Below, piece after piece: positions 52,312-60,991 of a stretch of 64,000 nt of DNA. Every line of letters starts with the position of its first letter. Within the stretch, counting starts at the first letter, position 1. This stretch comes from a virus, in IMG/VR virus record IMGVR_UViG_3300021505_000001, positions 1 through 64,000 of that record; one strand, given 5' to 3'. The notes beneath the pieces were generated by a model. It made no database searches. It was given only the letters and a program-made list of their open reading frames with translations, and had not been told where the DNA came from. The translations under genes and the position numbers were made by a program.

Positions 52312-52827
52312 ATGAACAGTGTTGAATTTGTAACTAAATACATGATGTTAAGGCATCCTTATATTTTTCCATCAAAGATAAGTGTACTTGATTATCTTTT
52401 TATGTCAAATGGAAATGGTTGTGAATGGAAAAATGGTGAAATTCATCCATCTGAAGGGATTCCATCTGATTTGGATTTTGATAAATTAGCAGATTCTACT
52501 CGTAAAAAGATAGAAAGAAACAAGGATTATCCAGAAATCGTTAAGAGGCAATGTTATTTTATAATAGATAATGTGGATCTTTTGATTAAGAAAAACTATC
52601 CCTTCCAACCTTATCAAAATTATTATGGAATTTACAAGGATGTTTCCTTATGTACAAAAATACCTGATGATATTAAAGAGGATTGGCGTCGTGCCCTGCT
52701 TGGATTTATAAGATATTATAAACTTTATCTTAATGAGATGATGAAAGGCAAAGTTACCATTAGTGATACAAGTTATATTGAACAGATAACATATGTTGAA
52801 GCTATAATAAAACGTTGTGAAGAATAA
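52312..52827 (+). CDS. Hypothetical protein
   Basis: A 171-residue protein, not recognised. Aromatic-rich and mixed charge, with GNGCEWKNGEIHP and a DEDW-like helical C-terminal half. The start lies 7 bases after the SbcC-N stop; it shares the operon with SbcC-N and the Hel308-like helicase, so a DNA-repair setting is likely, but no activity can be assigned. Confidence 0.72.
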   Translation: MNSVEFVTKYMMLRHPYIFPSKISVLDYLFMSNGNGCEWKNGEIHPSEGIPSDLDFDKLADSTRKKIERNKDYPEIVKRQCYFIIDNVDLLIKKNYPFQPYQNYYGIYKDVSLCTKIPDDIKEDWRRALLGFIRYYKLYLNEMMKGKVTISDTSYIEQITYVEAIIKRCEE

Positions 52828-52840
52828 AAGAGAGGCCATA

Positions 52841-55402
52841 ATGATACAGAGTATTCTTAAATTAAAAGACTTGAATTTTGAAAAGACATTTAAAGTAATG
52901 GGGGAGACTCTTCATTATTTTACAGTCAAGAATAAGAACTTAGGTATATATATTCTTGAGAGAGAAAAAGAAGAAGAGTTACGAATATGTGCTTGGAATA
53001 TTAGAAGTAGGCGTCCTTATATTAATTTTTTTACAACTCCAAAGGATAACTGTGTTAATACTATAAATACTCTTGTTCAGTCTAAATTGGATAGCTCTAA
53101 AGTACCAAACAGTTATATTCTTGCTATTCTTACAATACATACATTGAGGTGGCATAATGATTTTGCCTCTTCGTTACAAAAACAACTTATAAATACAGGA
53201 AGCTTAACTCGAAAACAGATAAGTTTTGTTCTTGGACTTACAAGTCCGAATGGAATGCCTACTTTGGAATCACAATGTTACCGTAAGGTTCCTTTAGAAG
53301 AAATAATATATATTTATTGTATAGGATATAATAAAAATCTTGAGAAACCAAAATCATCTACATTAAGAAAAAATAAAATCGTTAACTATAAGTATAAGAG
53401 TTTAGAACCTATATCACATGAATCTGTTGAATTAATACCTACTCAACAATACTCCTATTATAAGTATCCTTTTGAAAACTTTAATCCTATACAATCTGTA
53501 GTATATCCATATCAAGATGAGGATTGTAATATAGTCATAAGTGCTGCTACGAGTGCAGGAAAAACAATATGTGCTGAATTCTTTATAGATAAAGAACTTG
53601 AGAAGGGAAATAAAATTGTTTATTTATCCCCTCTTAAGTCTCTTACACAGGAAAAATATGATGATTGGAGTAAACGTTATGCAGATAAAGAAATTTGTAT
53701 AATGACAGGGGATTATGTTTTATCAAATGAAATGAAACGTAAGGCTATGAAAGCTGATATTATTGTTTTAACATCCGAAATGTTAGATAGCCGAACACGT
53801 AATATGTCTATTGAGAAAAATGAGTGGATTTATAAAGCAGGATTGTGTATTGTTGATGAATCTCATATTATAGGAACTGATAGAGGAAGTGCTGTTGAAG
53901 TTGGCTTAATGAGGTTTACAGATATTAATCCTACTGCTAGAATTGTACTTTTATCTGCTACAATGCCTAATGTTTATGATTTTAAAATTTGGTTAGAAAA
54001 TCTTAACCATAAAAAAACCAAAATTGTATATATGAAATGGCGTCCTGTTGAACTTGATGTTAGTTACATTGGACATATAAAAGGAACTTATCATGTTAAA
54101 GAAAAAGATAAAATTAATAAAGCGATTGAAGAGATACAAAAGAAACCGAAAGAAAAATTCCTTGTGTTCGTACATACAAAAGCAACGGGAAGAAAATTAA
54201 AAGATCGTCTTGAAGAAGAAGGAATAAAATGTGAATTTCATAATGCTGATTTATCCTTAAAGAATAGGTTATATATTGAAGATTCATTCTGTGATAGATC
54301 AGAAAGTTCTTTAAGAGTTATTATTGCTACTTCAACATTAGCTTGGGGTGTAAATTTACCTGCAAGGAATGTTATTATAGTAGGTGTTCATAGAGGTATT
54401 CAGGAAGTCGATGTTTTGGATATTATTCAGATGATGGGACGTGCAGGTAGGTTTGGGATAGATGATAAAGGATTTGTTAAACTTATTGTTCCAGAAAATA
54501 AAATAAAGTTGTGGAAACAATATATAGAGAAACAACGTCCAATCATGTCGAACCTTCTTGGAGTAGATGCTTTAACTTTTCATATACTTGCATCTATTTA
54601 TACTAATGATATACGTGTAAAGAATGATTTTAACAGATGGTATGAAAGATCATTTGCCAGAGTACAAGACCTCAATGTAAATAAAGATACTATTGATAAT
54701 ATTGTTAATAGTCTTTTAGAAATGAACATGATAAATATGGATGGAGATGTGATTCATTTAACTCCTTTAGGTAAGATAGCAGCATCTCTTTATTTTAGTC
54801 CTTTTGATATTTATGATTGGTATAAGAACTTCAACTATTTGTTTAGGAAAAAGGTGAAGTTAAATGATTCTACAATTGCTTGGGCGTTGTCGTCAGTATC
54901 CTCATATACTTTACCTTATGTTCCTTCTGATTTTGAAGGGTATTTACCTGATGTGCGTGTTACACTTACAAAGTGTGGTTTAAAAAAGTCTAATCTTAGT
55001 ATAAACATATTACACTATCTTGGATGTATAGCATCTTTAGATAATACTTTACATTTTCCGTCAGCTTTAAATCCTACTAAAAGGCTTTTTCAAACTGATT
55101 CAGGTAGGATTTGCACAGCTCTATCAATGATTGATTCTACTGTAGCTTTTTGGAACAAACAAAGTTTGTGGAAACAATTACCTATCAGAATGGAATTTGG
55201 AATACCATCATCTATGTTGGATTTGGTTAGGGTTCCTGGTATTGGTGGTAGAAGAGCACGTAGTTTATATGAAAAAGGGTTTTATTCTGTAAGTGATATA
55301 GCAAATGGGAATTTACATTTGATAATAGATGCTGTTAAATCAAAGAAAATAGCTGAAACTATTAAGAAAAATGCTATTAAGATATATAATAAAGAAAATT
55401 AA
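52841..55402 (+). CDS. Hel308/Ski2-like SF2 helicase
   Basis: An 853-residue helicase. Walker A ATSAGKT (~240), motif Ib VLTSEML, DESH box VDESHIIG (~345), LLSATMP (~383), motif V STLAWGVNLP (~505-514) and motif VI QMMGRAGR (~535) are all visible; the C terminus carries a helix-hairpin-helix (VRVPGIGGRRARSLY, ~800). This domain order matches the Hel308/Ski2-like family, which remodels forks and unwinds lagging-strand DNA. An N-terminal ~200-residue extension is unassigned. The start at 52841 follows AGAGAGG; an earlier ATG at 52817 lacks a site. Confidence 0.88.
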   Translation: MIQSILKLKDLNFEKTFKVMGETLHYFTVKNKNLGIYILEREKEEELRICAWNIRSRRPYINFFTTPKDNCVNTINTLVQSKLDSSKVPNSYILAILTIHTLRWHNDFASSLQKQLINTGSLTRKQISFVLGLTSPNGMPTLESQCYRKVPLEEIIYIYCIGYNKNLEKPKSSTLRKNKIVNYKYKSLEPISHESVELIPTQQYSYYKYPFENFNPIQSVVYPYQDEDCNIVISAATSAGKTICAEFFIDKELEKGNKIVYLSPLKSLTQEKYDDWSKRYADKEICIMTGDYVLSNEMKRKAMKADIIVLTSEMLDSRTRNMSIEKNEWIYKAGLCIVDESHIIGTDRGSAVEVGLMRFTDINPTARIVLLSATMPNVYDFKIWLENLNHKKTKIVYMKWRPVELDVSYIGHIKGTYHVKEKDKINKAIEEIQKKPKEKFLVFVHTKATGRKLKDRLEEEGIKCEFHNADLSLKNRLYIEDSFCDRSESSLRVIIATSTLAWGVNLPARNVIIVGVHRGIQEVDVLDIIQMMGRAGRFGIDDKGFVKLIVPENKIKLWKQYIEKQRPIMSNLLGVDALTFHILASIYTNDIRVKNDFNRWYERSFARVQDLNVNKDTIDNIVNSLLEMNMINMDGDVIHLTPLGKIAASLYFSPFDIYDWYKNFNYLFRKKVKLNDSTIAWALSSVSSYTLPYVPSDFEGYLPDVRVTLTKCGLKKSNLSINILHYLGCIASLDNTLHFPSALNPTKRLFQTDSGRICTALSMIDSTVAFWNKQSLWKQLPIRMEFGIPSSMLDLVRVPGIGGRRARSLYEKGFYSVSDIANGNLHLIIDAVKSKKIAETIKKNAIKIYNKEN

Positions 55403-55412
55403 AAATTCTGTT

Positions 55413-55440
55413 TTGAAAAATTTTATTTTTTGTGTATAAT
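55413..55440 (+). promoter_or_regulatory. Sigma70-type promoter
   Basis: TTGAAA (55413-55418), a 16-base spacer and a consensus TATAAT (55435-55440) lie in the gap between the helicase and the next gene. Confidence 0.65.
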
Positions 55441-55467
55441 TATCTAAAAGTCATAAGAGGTATAGAT

Positions 55468-56058
55468 ATGAACACATACCATATTTGTGTAGATGGTAAA
55501 TGGTTTTGTGGTGAAGAAGATATTCAATCTTTACCAAAAGAGGATATACCTAATTTTATATATACCTATGGTGATTTTGCTATTAGAATGTCAGAGAGTG
55601 AAGAAGATGCAAAAGATGTGATTGGTAGAATAAATTTAATTAACAGTTTGAATAGAATACTAAATTGTATACAACCATCAGTAAAGATGGAAATTATTGA
55701 GAGAAGTAAAAATAGAAGTGTTGTAAGGTGGGCAAGTTTTAAAGAAACAAAAGGCATGCCTATTTCTATTAAAGGTTTTGATGGATGGTTTATTCAAGGT
55801 AAAAAAGGGCAACATTGGGAAAGTTATCTTGAAGCAATTGGTGAAAGTTTAATTCCATATGCAAATGCTATTCGTGAAAGTGTAATAAAAAATAATATTC
55901 GGTACAAAGGTTCTGAGCATATATATAGTGATAATGGAATTCCTGTCTTTGATAATAATACAATTGGAGTATTTTCATTTCATGCTTGGGGAGATATTAT
56001 GGCTGCTATATGGTCAGATATAGATAATAGAGATTATACCTATATAGATTTTATATAA
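55468..56058 (+). CDS. Hypothetical protein
   Basis: A 196-residue protein, not recognised. It has an N-terminal beta part (TYHICVDGKWFCGEED), a helical centre and an aromatic-rich C terminus (FSFHAWGDIMAAIWSD). The start at 55468 is preferred because AAGAGG lies 6 bases upstream; an upstream GTG at 55432 would overlap the promoter. Confidence 0.72.
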   Translation: MNTYHICVDGKWFCGEEDIQSLPKEDIPNFIYTYGDFAIRMSESEEDAKDVIGRINLINSLNRILNCIQPSVKMEIIERSKNRSVVRWASFKETKGMPISIKGFDGWFIQGKKGQHWESYLEAIGESLIPYANAIRESVIKNNIRYKGSEHIYSDNGIPVFDNNTIGVFSFHAWGDIMAAIWSDIDNRDYTYIDFI

Positions 56059-56083
56059 AGGCAAGTTATGTAGGAGGGTAATT

Positions 56084-56437
56084 ATGAATTTTTTACATCA
56101 ATTAAAGCCCGGTGATAAAGTTATAGTAAAGAGAGAAATTCCCACTACATCTATTCCTGTAATAGGTACAGTTAGTAGGTGTACAAAAAATTTGGTGGTA
56201 GTTTCCTTTAAAGGGAAAGAAGTATGGAAGTTTAAAAAGTCAAATGGACGTTTATATGGGGGAAGTGTTTATGAACCTTATTTTCTTATGGAAGCTACAC
56301 CAGAAAGAATTTCTGTGATAAAAGAGAGACAGAGACGTAAACGTCTGAAAGATAACATCAAAGATTTTGTTTTAAGTGATAAGTTGGATAAGTTAACAAG
56401 TGAAAAACTTGAAGCAATAGCAAAATTGTTAGTATAA
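56084..56437 (+). CDS. Hypothetical basic protein with SH3/KOW-like N terminus
   Basis: A 117-residue protein. Residues 1-55 (LKPGDKVIVKREIP ... GTVSRCTKNLVVV) look like a small beta-barrel of the KOW/SH3 type often found in RNA- or DNA-binding proteins; a basic helix (RQRRKRLKDNIK) follows. AGGAGG precedes the ATG at 56084. No specific function. Confidence 0.68.
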   Translation: MNFLHQLKPGDKVIVKREIPTTSIPVIGTVSRCTKNLVVVSFKGKEVWKFKKSNGRLYGGSVYEPYFLMEATPERISVIKERQRRKRLKDNIKDFVLSDKLDKLTSEKLEAIAKLLV

Positions 56438-56477
56438 TTAGTATATAAAGAAATTTATAGGTATAAGGAGATAACCG

Positions 56478-58523
56478 ATGAAAATTGTAATAAAGAAAGA
56501 TAGTGAGCTTTTTAATAATTTAAATACAGCTTTTGCAGATTTTCAAGAGAAGAACGAGAATCTTTTTTTTGTAGATATCTCAAACGATGAATTGAATTCG
56601 GTGTTTAAAAAACACGTTAAAAAAACACCTATTTTTAGGAAAAGTTTTGAGTGGGACTGCTCGTGTTGTAGGCATTCTATAAGAGATATAGCTAAAGTTG
56701 TAACTATACAAGATAATAAAAAAATACCTTTTTTGCAGTATGTTTTGGATAAGTATGATTTAAAATCTAATTACTCATTTCTTCATGAAATGTTTTTAGA
56801 TTATATAGATATGGCTCGCTTGGCAAATATAAAGGGTCTTTTTTATTATAGGTATCCAGTGATAGGAGTAAAACAAAGTCTTGAATCTTCATCTGGTTTT
56901 ATTTTCCATCATGTTTATTTTAATGTCGCTCTTAAGTATCAAAGGATTAAACAAGATGAAAATAATAATTTTTTGGGACTGAAAGCAACTGTTACAAAGT
57001 ATTATCCATATACTAACATCTTAAAAGATGTTCTCTTTTATATTAAAGAAGGATTTATTTATAGGGGTACAGAAAAACAGAAGTTAATAGAAGATACAAT
57101 AGACCTTTTAACAAACAAATTTAGTATTAAATATAATGTAGATTTGTTTGTATGGGAAAATATTTTTTCTAGGGTTGCGAATTTTAACAATGATGTTATA
57201 TCTACTCTTGTGGATGACTTAATCAAGGATAATAGAAACGTAGAAAAAGCAATTGATTCTTATAATAAGAAAGTATCTCCTATAAATTACAGGCAACCAA
57301 AAGCCACAATTATTTCACCATCACAAATCAAACAGTGTGAATTGGATTTAAAGAGACTTGGGTATGATAATTTTGTTGAAAACTTTTCTTTTGCAAATCC
57401 TTCAGATATTTCAATATTGGATATCTTGTGGACTAGTAGGAAAGTTTCAGGAGGCAGATTGTCAGATTTATTGGTTGATAACGTAAAACAGCCAACAGTA
57501 AATGATAAAAATGTTACAAAGATTACATTCGGTGATTTTATTGAACTTTTGAAAACCACTAAAAATATAGAAATTGATAGTTCTGTTTTGGAAAAAGTTG
57601 TTTTGATTAAAGACAACTTTCCTAAACCAGTGTTTGCTTGGGACAATCATATAAATTTCTGTTATCAGACAGGATTAGCTGATGTTAATGATATGATAAG
57701 TAAGAAAGTAAAAAACAAAGGAGGTGTTATTGACGCTGAGTTAAGGTTTTCCTTGTATTGGGAAAACTTAGATGATTTAGATTTACACCTGGAGGATAAA
57801 TCTGCAAATTGTCATATTTATTGGAATCATAAACATGATCCTTACATTTCTTTCAAGTTAGATGTAGATATGAATGTTGAGTTTCCTGTTGCAGGTGCGG
57901 TTGAAAATATTTTTACAAAAAGAATTGAAAGTAAAGATATTGCACGGGAATTTTTGGTTTACGTTAATAATTTTAAGAAAAGAGAGAGATCACAAAAATG
58001 TTTATTGAATGTTTACCACAATAATAAGATAATAAAACAGTATATGTTTAAAAATCCTCCAGATGATAATAAGATTAAATTATTCAAATTTAAGATAGAC
58101 AAAGAAAAGAATATAATTTTTACTTGGTCTAACAAACAAGCGGAAAGAAAAGTACAGCATGAAACAAAGTTTGTTAAAGTTGATACTGTTCTGCTTTCAC
58201 CTAATTATTGGTTGGAAAATGGAAAAGGAAATAAACATATCTTTTTCCTTAAGAAAGGGGAACCTATTAAATTGACAAATATAAGACCCTATAATATAGA
58301 ACAATTGTTGCCTGAACTGGTAAAACACAGAAAGGTGCTACAGTTGTTATCAAAAAGGATAGAACTTAAAGGAAAACCACAACTTACTGGTTGGGGGATT
58401 TCATTTGGTAAGAAAAGAGAATTTATAATTAAAGTGAATGGTAGACCTTATAAACTTGTAATAGACCCAACTTATGAGTTACAAAAGTCTAATGTAAAAC
58501 AATTAAAAGTAGCTAATGTATAA
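56478..58523 (+). CDS. Large hypothetical protein with a DUF2135-like segment
   Basis: A 681-residue protein. Residues ~425-470 (RFSLYWENLDDLDLHL ... CHIYWNHKHD) resemble YfaP/DUF2135-like modules; CSCC lies near residue 61 as a possible metal site. No signal peptide or membrane helix. Large cytoplasmic proteins with this organisation occur in several large phages without known function. AAGGAG precedes the ATG at 56478. It is co-transcribed with the next small gene. Confidence 0.7.
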   Translation: MKIVIKKDSELFNNLNTAFADFQEKNENLFFVDISNDELNSVFKKHVKKTPIFRKSFEWDCSCCRHSIRDIAKVVTIQDNKKIPFLQYVLDKYDLKSNYSFLHEMFLDYIDMARLANIKGLFYYRYPVIGVKQSLESSSGFIFHHVYFNVALKYQRIKQDENNNFLGLKATVTKYYPYTNILKDVLFYIKEGFIYRGTEKQKLIEDTIDLLTNKFSIKYNVDLFVWENIFSRVANFNNDVISTLVDDLIKDNRNVEKAIDSYNKKVSPINYRQPKATIISPSQIKQCELDLKRLGYDNFVENFSFANPSDISILDILWTSRKVSGGRLSDLLVDNVKQPTVNDKNVTKITFGDFIELLKTTKNIEIDSSVLEKVVLIKDNFPKPVFAWDNHINFCYQTGLADVNDMISKKVKNKGGVIDAELRFSLYWENLDDLDLHLEDKSANCHIYWNHKHDPYISFKLDVDMNVEFPVAGAVENIFTKRIESKDIAREFLVYVNNFKKRERSQKCLLNVYHNNKIIKQYMFKNPPDDNKIKLFKFKIDKEKNIIFTWSNKQAERKVQHETKFVKVDTVLLSPNYWLENGKGNKHIFFLKKGEPIKLTNIRPYNIEQLLPELVKHRKVLQLLSKRIELKGKPQLTGWGISFGKKREFIIKVNGRPYKLVIDPTYELQKSNVKQLKVANV

Positions 58524-58535
58524 AAGGAGGTTATG

Positions 58536-58922
58536 ATGGATTATAAGAATTTTTTTAAAGCTTGTGAGAAGAATTTGTTTTTTGAGACTGAAAAAGGTGT
58601 TTTGTCTACGTATGATTTGTTTAGGCTGTCAACAGATAATTTGAAGAAAATTTATATCAAGCTTAAACAGAAGGCAATTGTAGATGATGACCCAATTCTT
58701 GCAGAAACACCTAATGAATATAAGAATGATTTGCTTCGATTTGAGATAGTGAAGGATGTTATACTGTACAGGCAAGAGAAGGCAAAAAGAAACGAACTGT
58801 TGGCTAAGAAGAAACAACTTGAAGATATGCTTAATCAAATTAAATTTAAACAATTGCAAGAAGATCCAACAGCAATTGAGAAGGAGTTGGATAAGATTAA
58901 AAAGTCTTTGGAAGAGGATTAA
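58536..58922 (+). CDS. Small coiled-coil protein, C terminus altered by tandem duplication
   Basis: A 128-residue charged, helical protein; residues ~75-125 are a coiled coil. Two ATG codons occur (58533, 58536); the second is 5 bases after AAGGAGG and preferred. A 22-bp tandem duplication at its 3' end shifts the frame, so it stops after KSLEED; the likely original tail (YKIK and stop) is still readable just downstream. Function unknown. Confidence 0.7.
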   Translation: MDYKNFFKACEKNLFFETEKGVLSTYDLFRLSTDNLKKIYIKLKQKAIVDDDPILAETPNEYKNDLLRFEIVKDVILYRQEKAKRNELLAKKKQLEDMLNQIKFKQLQEDPTAIEKELDKIKKSLEED

Positions 58923-58938
58923 AAAGTCTTTGGAAGAA
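58895..58938 (+). repeat. 22-bp tandem duplication
   Basis: GATTAAAAAGTCTTTGGAAG is present at 58895 and again at 58917 with a 22-bp period. It creates a TAA stop and truncates the coiled-coil gene by a few residues. Confidence 0.9.
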
Positions 58939-58957
58939 GATTATAAGATTAAATAGC

Positions 58958-59002
58958 ACATTTTCCTGATAGATTTTAAAATCTATCAGGAAAATGTTTT
59001 TT
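58958..59002 (+). terminator. Intrinsic terminator, 20-bp inverted repeat
   Basis: Two 20-base arms (58958-58977 and 58978-58997) are exact reverse complements, with the central TTTTAAAA as loop, followed by TTTTT. It ends the unit containing the 681-residue gene. Confidence 0.92.
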
Positions 59003-59016
59003 AAAAGAGGGAAAGA

Positions 59017-59673
59017 ATGATTACAGAATCAGTCTTAAAGAATTTTTTAGGTAAGGATTCTCTTCATGAAACACCTTATTATGACCATGAATTTACATAT
59101 TATACTGATGGCTTTGTAATATTAAGGATTCCTTCTACAGATAGTAAAACAGAGCTTACTACTGAGGAAAAAAGTATCATAAAACGAATTAAATCTTTGC
59201 CATGGCAGAATAATAAAGAGTTATTTCCAGAATGGGTTTCTTTACCAAAAGATGTAGAAATAAAACAGGAAATATGTTCTCGTTGTAATGGAACGGGAAA
59301 AGAGATGACATGTCCTGAATGTGAAGGTTTAGGTTATGTTAGTTGGGAAACAGAAAAGCATATATATGAAGCAGAATGTCTTGAGTGTAATGGCTTAGGT
59401 TATCTTTTACCAACTATAGTAGAAGATGATAGATTGCTAGAGTGTTCTGAATGTAAAGGTAAAGGAAAAATAGATAAGATAGAAATTGCATTAGAAGTAG
59501 CAGGTGTTTCTTTATCAAATGTCATGGTAAAAAAATTGTCTCTTTTACCTAATGTTAAGATTCTTGCAAAAGAGATAGGATATGAAATTTTATATTTTAG
59601 TTTTGATGATAACTGTGATGGATTAGTAATGGGTTATATACCAGGAAATTCTGTTAGTGCTGTTTCAAAGTGA
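59017..59673 (+). CDS. DnaJ-type zinc-finger protein without J domain
   Basis: A 218-residue protein with four CxxC units of the DnaJ central zinc region: CSRCNGTGK (~88-96), CPECEGLGY (~100-108), CLECNGLGY (~123-131) and CSECKGKGK (~146-154). Their Cys-x-x-Cys-x-Gly-x-Gly spacing is diagnostic. There is no N-terminal J domain (no HPD), so it is not a full co-chaperone; it could bind unfolded proteins or act as an RNA/DNA-binding zinc protein. Start ATG 59017 follows AGAGGG, just after a strong terminator. Confidence 0.85.
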   Translation: MITESVLKNFLGKDSLHETPYYDHEFTYYTDGFVILRIPSTDSKTELTTEEKSIIKRIKSLPWQNNKELFPEWVSLPKDVEIKQEICSRCNGTGKEMTCPECEGLGYVSWETEKHIYEAECLECNGLGYLLPTIVEDDRLLECSECKGKGKIDKIEIALEVAGVSLSNVMVKKLSLLPNVKILAKEIGYEILYFSFDDNCDGLVMGYIPGNSVSAVSK

Positions 59674-59776
59674 TAGTAGGATTACAAAAGAATTAGTTTT
59701 ACAGTACTTGTTTAAAGAGTTAGAAGATAAAGCAAAAACTTTTTTAAAGAATATGCCTACAATGGAAAGGAGGTGA
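59657..59776 (+). CDS. Possible 39-residue protein (GTG start)
   Basis: A short helical, basic frame (VLFQSDSRITKELVL ...) overlaps the end of the zinc protein in another frame and ends at the strong AAGGAGG that precedes the next region. Its own ribosome binding site is weak, so the call is tentative. The following AAGGAGGTGATG leads into only four codons, then TAA. Confidence 0.3.
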   Translation: MLFQSDSRITKELVLQYLFKELEDKAKTFLKNMPTMERR

Positions 59777-59849
59777 TGAAATATAAGTAAATATTAGGGT
59801 TATATGTAATAAATGAATTTTTAATTTTTAAAGAAAAAGGAGAAAATGT

Positions 59850-60719
59850 ATGAAGGAAAAAATGAATGTGAAAAGATTTATAGGTATCATCTTAATTTTG
59901 TTACTAATTGTCTGTACAAGTAAGTATGTTTGTGCTAGTCTTATAAAAATGTCTGATTGGGGGTTTGATCCTACTGGTACAGGTACAAATATAGTAACTC
60001 CTGTTGATGAAATTACATTACTTTCATTGACGTTGAACAATAGTTCGCCAACCTATTTTGGACATGGTACATTTAAAACGTTAAGTGCCATGCAGGCAGA
60101 ACATTTTCAAAACAATAACATAGCCATTACACCTACAAGCTTAGGTGTAATGTATGAGATAACAGGTGTTATGATTACGGAAGGATATTATAACCGTAAC
60201 TCAACTACAGGTTTAAATGATTTAACATTTACAAATGGAAGTTTGAATTTGTATATTGATAACACTTTAAATTATGGAACCGATAATGGTTTCTTTGGGG
60301 CTGATAATGGCAATCTGATTGCTTCTTTTGCATTGGATAGTGGGTCAGGAACTATGAATTATAATATACCATATCCTGATGGACGTACTGATCTGATTTG
60401 GAGGTCAACATATCTTGCCCCAGGTTATTGGTATGGTCCTAATCAGGTAGATATGTCAGGTGTAATGGAATTGGCAATTACCGATTCCAACAATACCATT
60501 ATTAGAAACCCTTCGATTATAGCTCAAAATGAGTTTACAGATAATACAGGCATGATATACACACAAGCTGGTGATGTAGCAGATATACAGAACTTTATTA
60601 GTTCTAATGGATCGCTGGCTCCAGCGGCTCCTGTTCCTGAACCTTGTACTTTATTATTGTTTGGTTCGGGTTTATGTTTTATAGGATTTGTAAGTAAGTC
60701 AAAAAGGATATTTGGATAA
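59850..60719 (+). CDS. Secreted protein with PEP-CTERM sorting signal
   Basis: A 289-residue protein. Residues ~8-30 (KRFIGIILILLLIVCTS ... VCAS) form a Sec signal peptide. The body is Asn/Thr/Gly rich and beta-like, as in secreted surface proteins. The C terminus has the full PEP-CTERM layout: the PVPEP motif (261-265; PEP at 263-265), a hydrophobic stretch (TLLLFGSGLCFIGFV, 267-281) and a basic end (SKSKR). In bacteria such tails are cut by exosortase, often with exopolysaccharide production. The ATG at 59850 follows AAAGGAG; a hairpin terminator follows the stop. Such a protein is not a normal phage structural gene and may be a host-derived cargo gene. Confidence 0.85.
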   Translation: MKEKMNVKRFIGIILILLLIVCTSKYVCASLIKMSDWGFDPTGTGTNIVTPVDEITLLSLTLNNSSPTYFGHGTFKTLSAMQAEHFQNNNIAITPTSLGVMYEITGVMITEGYYNRNSTTGLNDLTFTNGSLNLYIDNTLNYGTDNGFFGADNGNLIASFALDSGSGTMNYNIPYPDGRTDLIWRSTYLAPGYWYGPNQVDMSGVMELAITDSNNTIIRNPSIIAQNEFTDNTGMIYTQAGDVADIQNFISSNGSLAPAAPVPEPCTLLLFGSGLCFIGFVSKSKRIFG

Positions 60720-60730
60720 CATAATTGTTG

Positions 60731-60757
60731 CCCTTGATAGATTAATTCTATCAAGGG
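60731..60757 (+). terminator. Hairpin terminator after the PEP-CTERM gene
   Basis: CCCTTGATAGA and TCTATCAAGGG form a perfect 11-bp stem with a TTAAT loop; the following U run is weak (CTTACTTTAAATATTTC). Confidence 0.7.
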
Positions 60758-60814
60758 CTTACTTTAAATATTTCTTTTTGAATAGATAAAGTTTTTTGAA
60801 AGGAGTAATATTTG

Positions 60815-60898
60815 ATGAAAACTTTCTTTTTTGAAATATTTGGATTTCTTTACAAAAAACTTTGGGTTGAAGCTATAGTTATTACGAACTCTTGTTGA
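60815..60898 (+). CDS. Possible 27-residue peptide
   Basis: ATG at 60815 follows AAAGGAG at a good distance. The peptide is strongly aromatic (MKTFFFEIFGFLYKKLW ...). It is the only frame behind a clear ribosome binding site between the PEP-CTERM gene and the zinc-ribbon gene. Existence is uncertain. Confidence 0.35.
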   Translation: MKTFFFEIFGFLYKKLWVEAIVITNSC

Positions 60899-60991
60899 AT
60901 TTGAATAAATACTTTTATAGTATCTTCCTTTTTTGATTATAAGAGAGAAGATGCTGTTTATATTGTATCTGAAGATAGGTTGATTTGCATT

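Noticed and set aside
59765-59790. Four-codon frame behind a perfect AAGGAGGTGATG site
   Set aside because: Too short to be a gene; may be a chance site or a leader for the PEP-CTERM mRNA, but nothing supports regulation.
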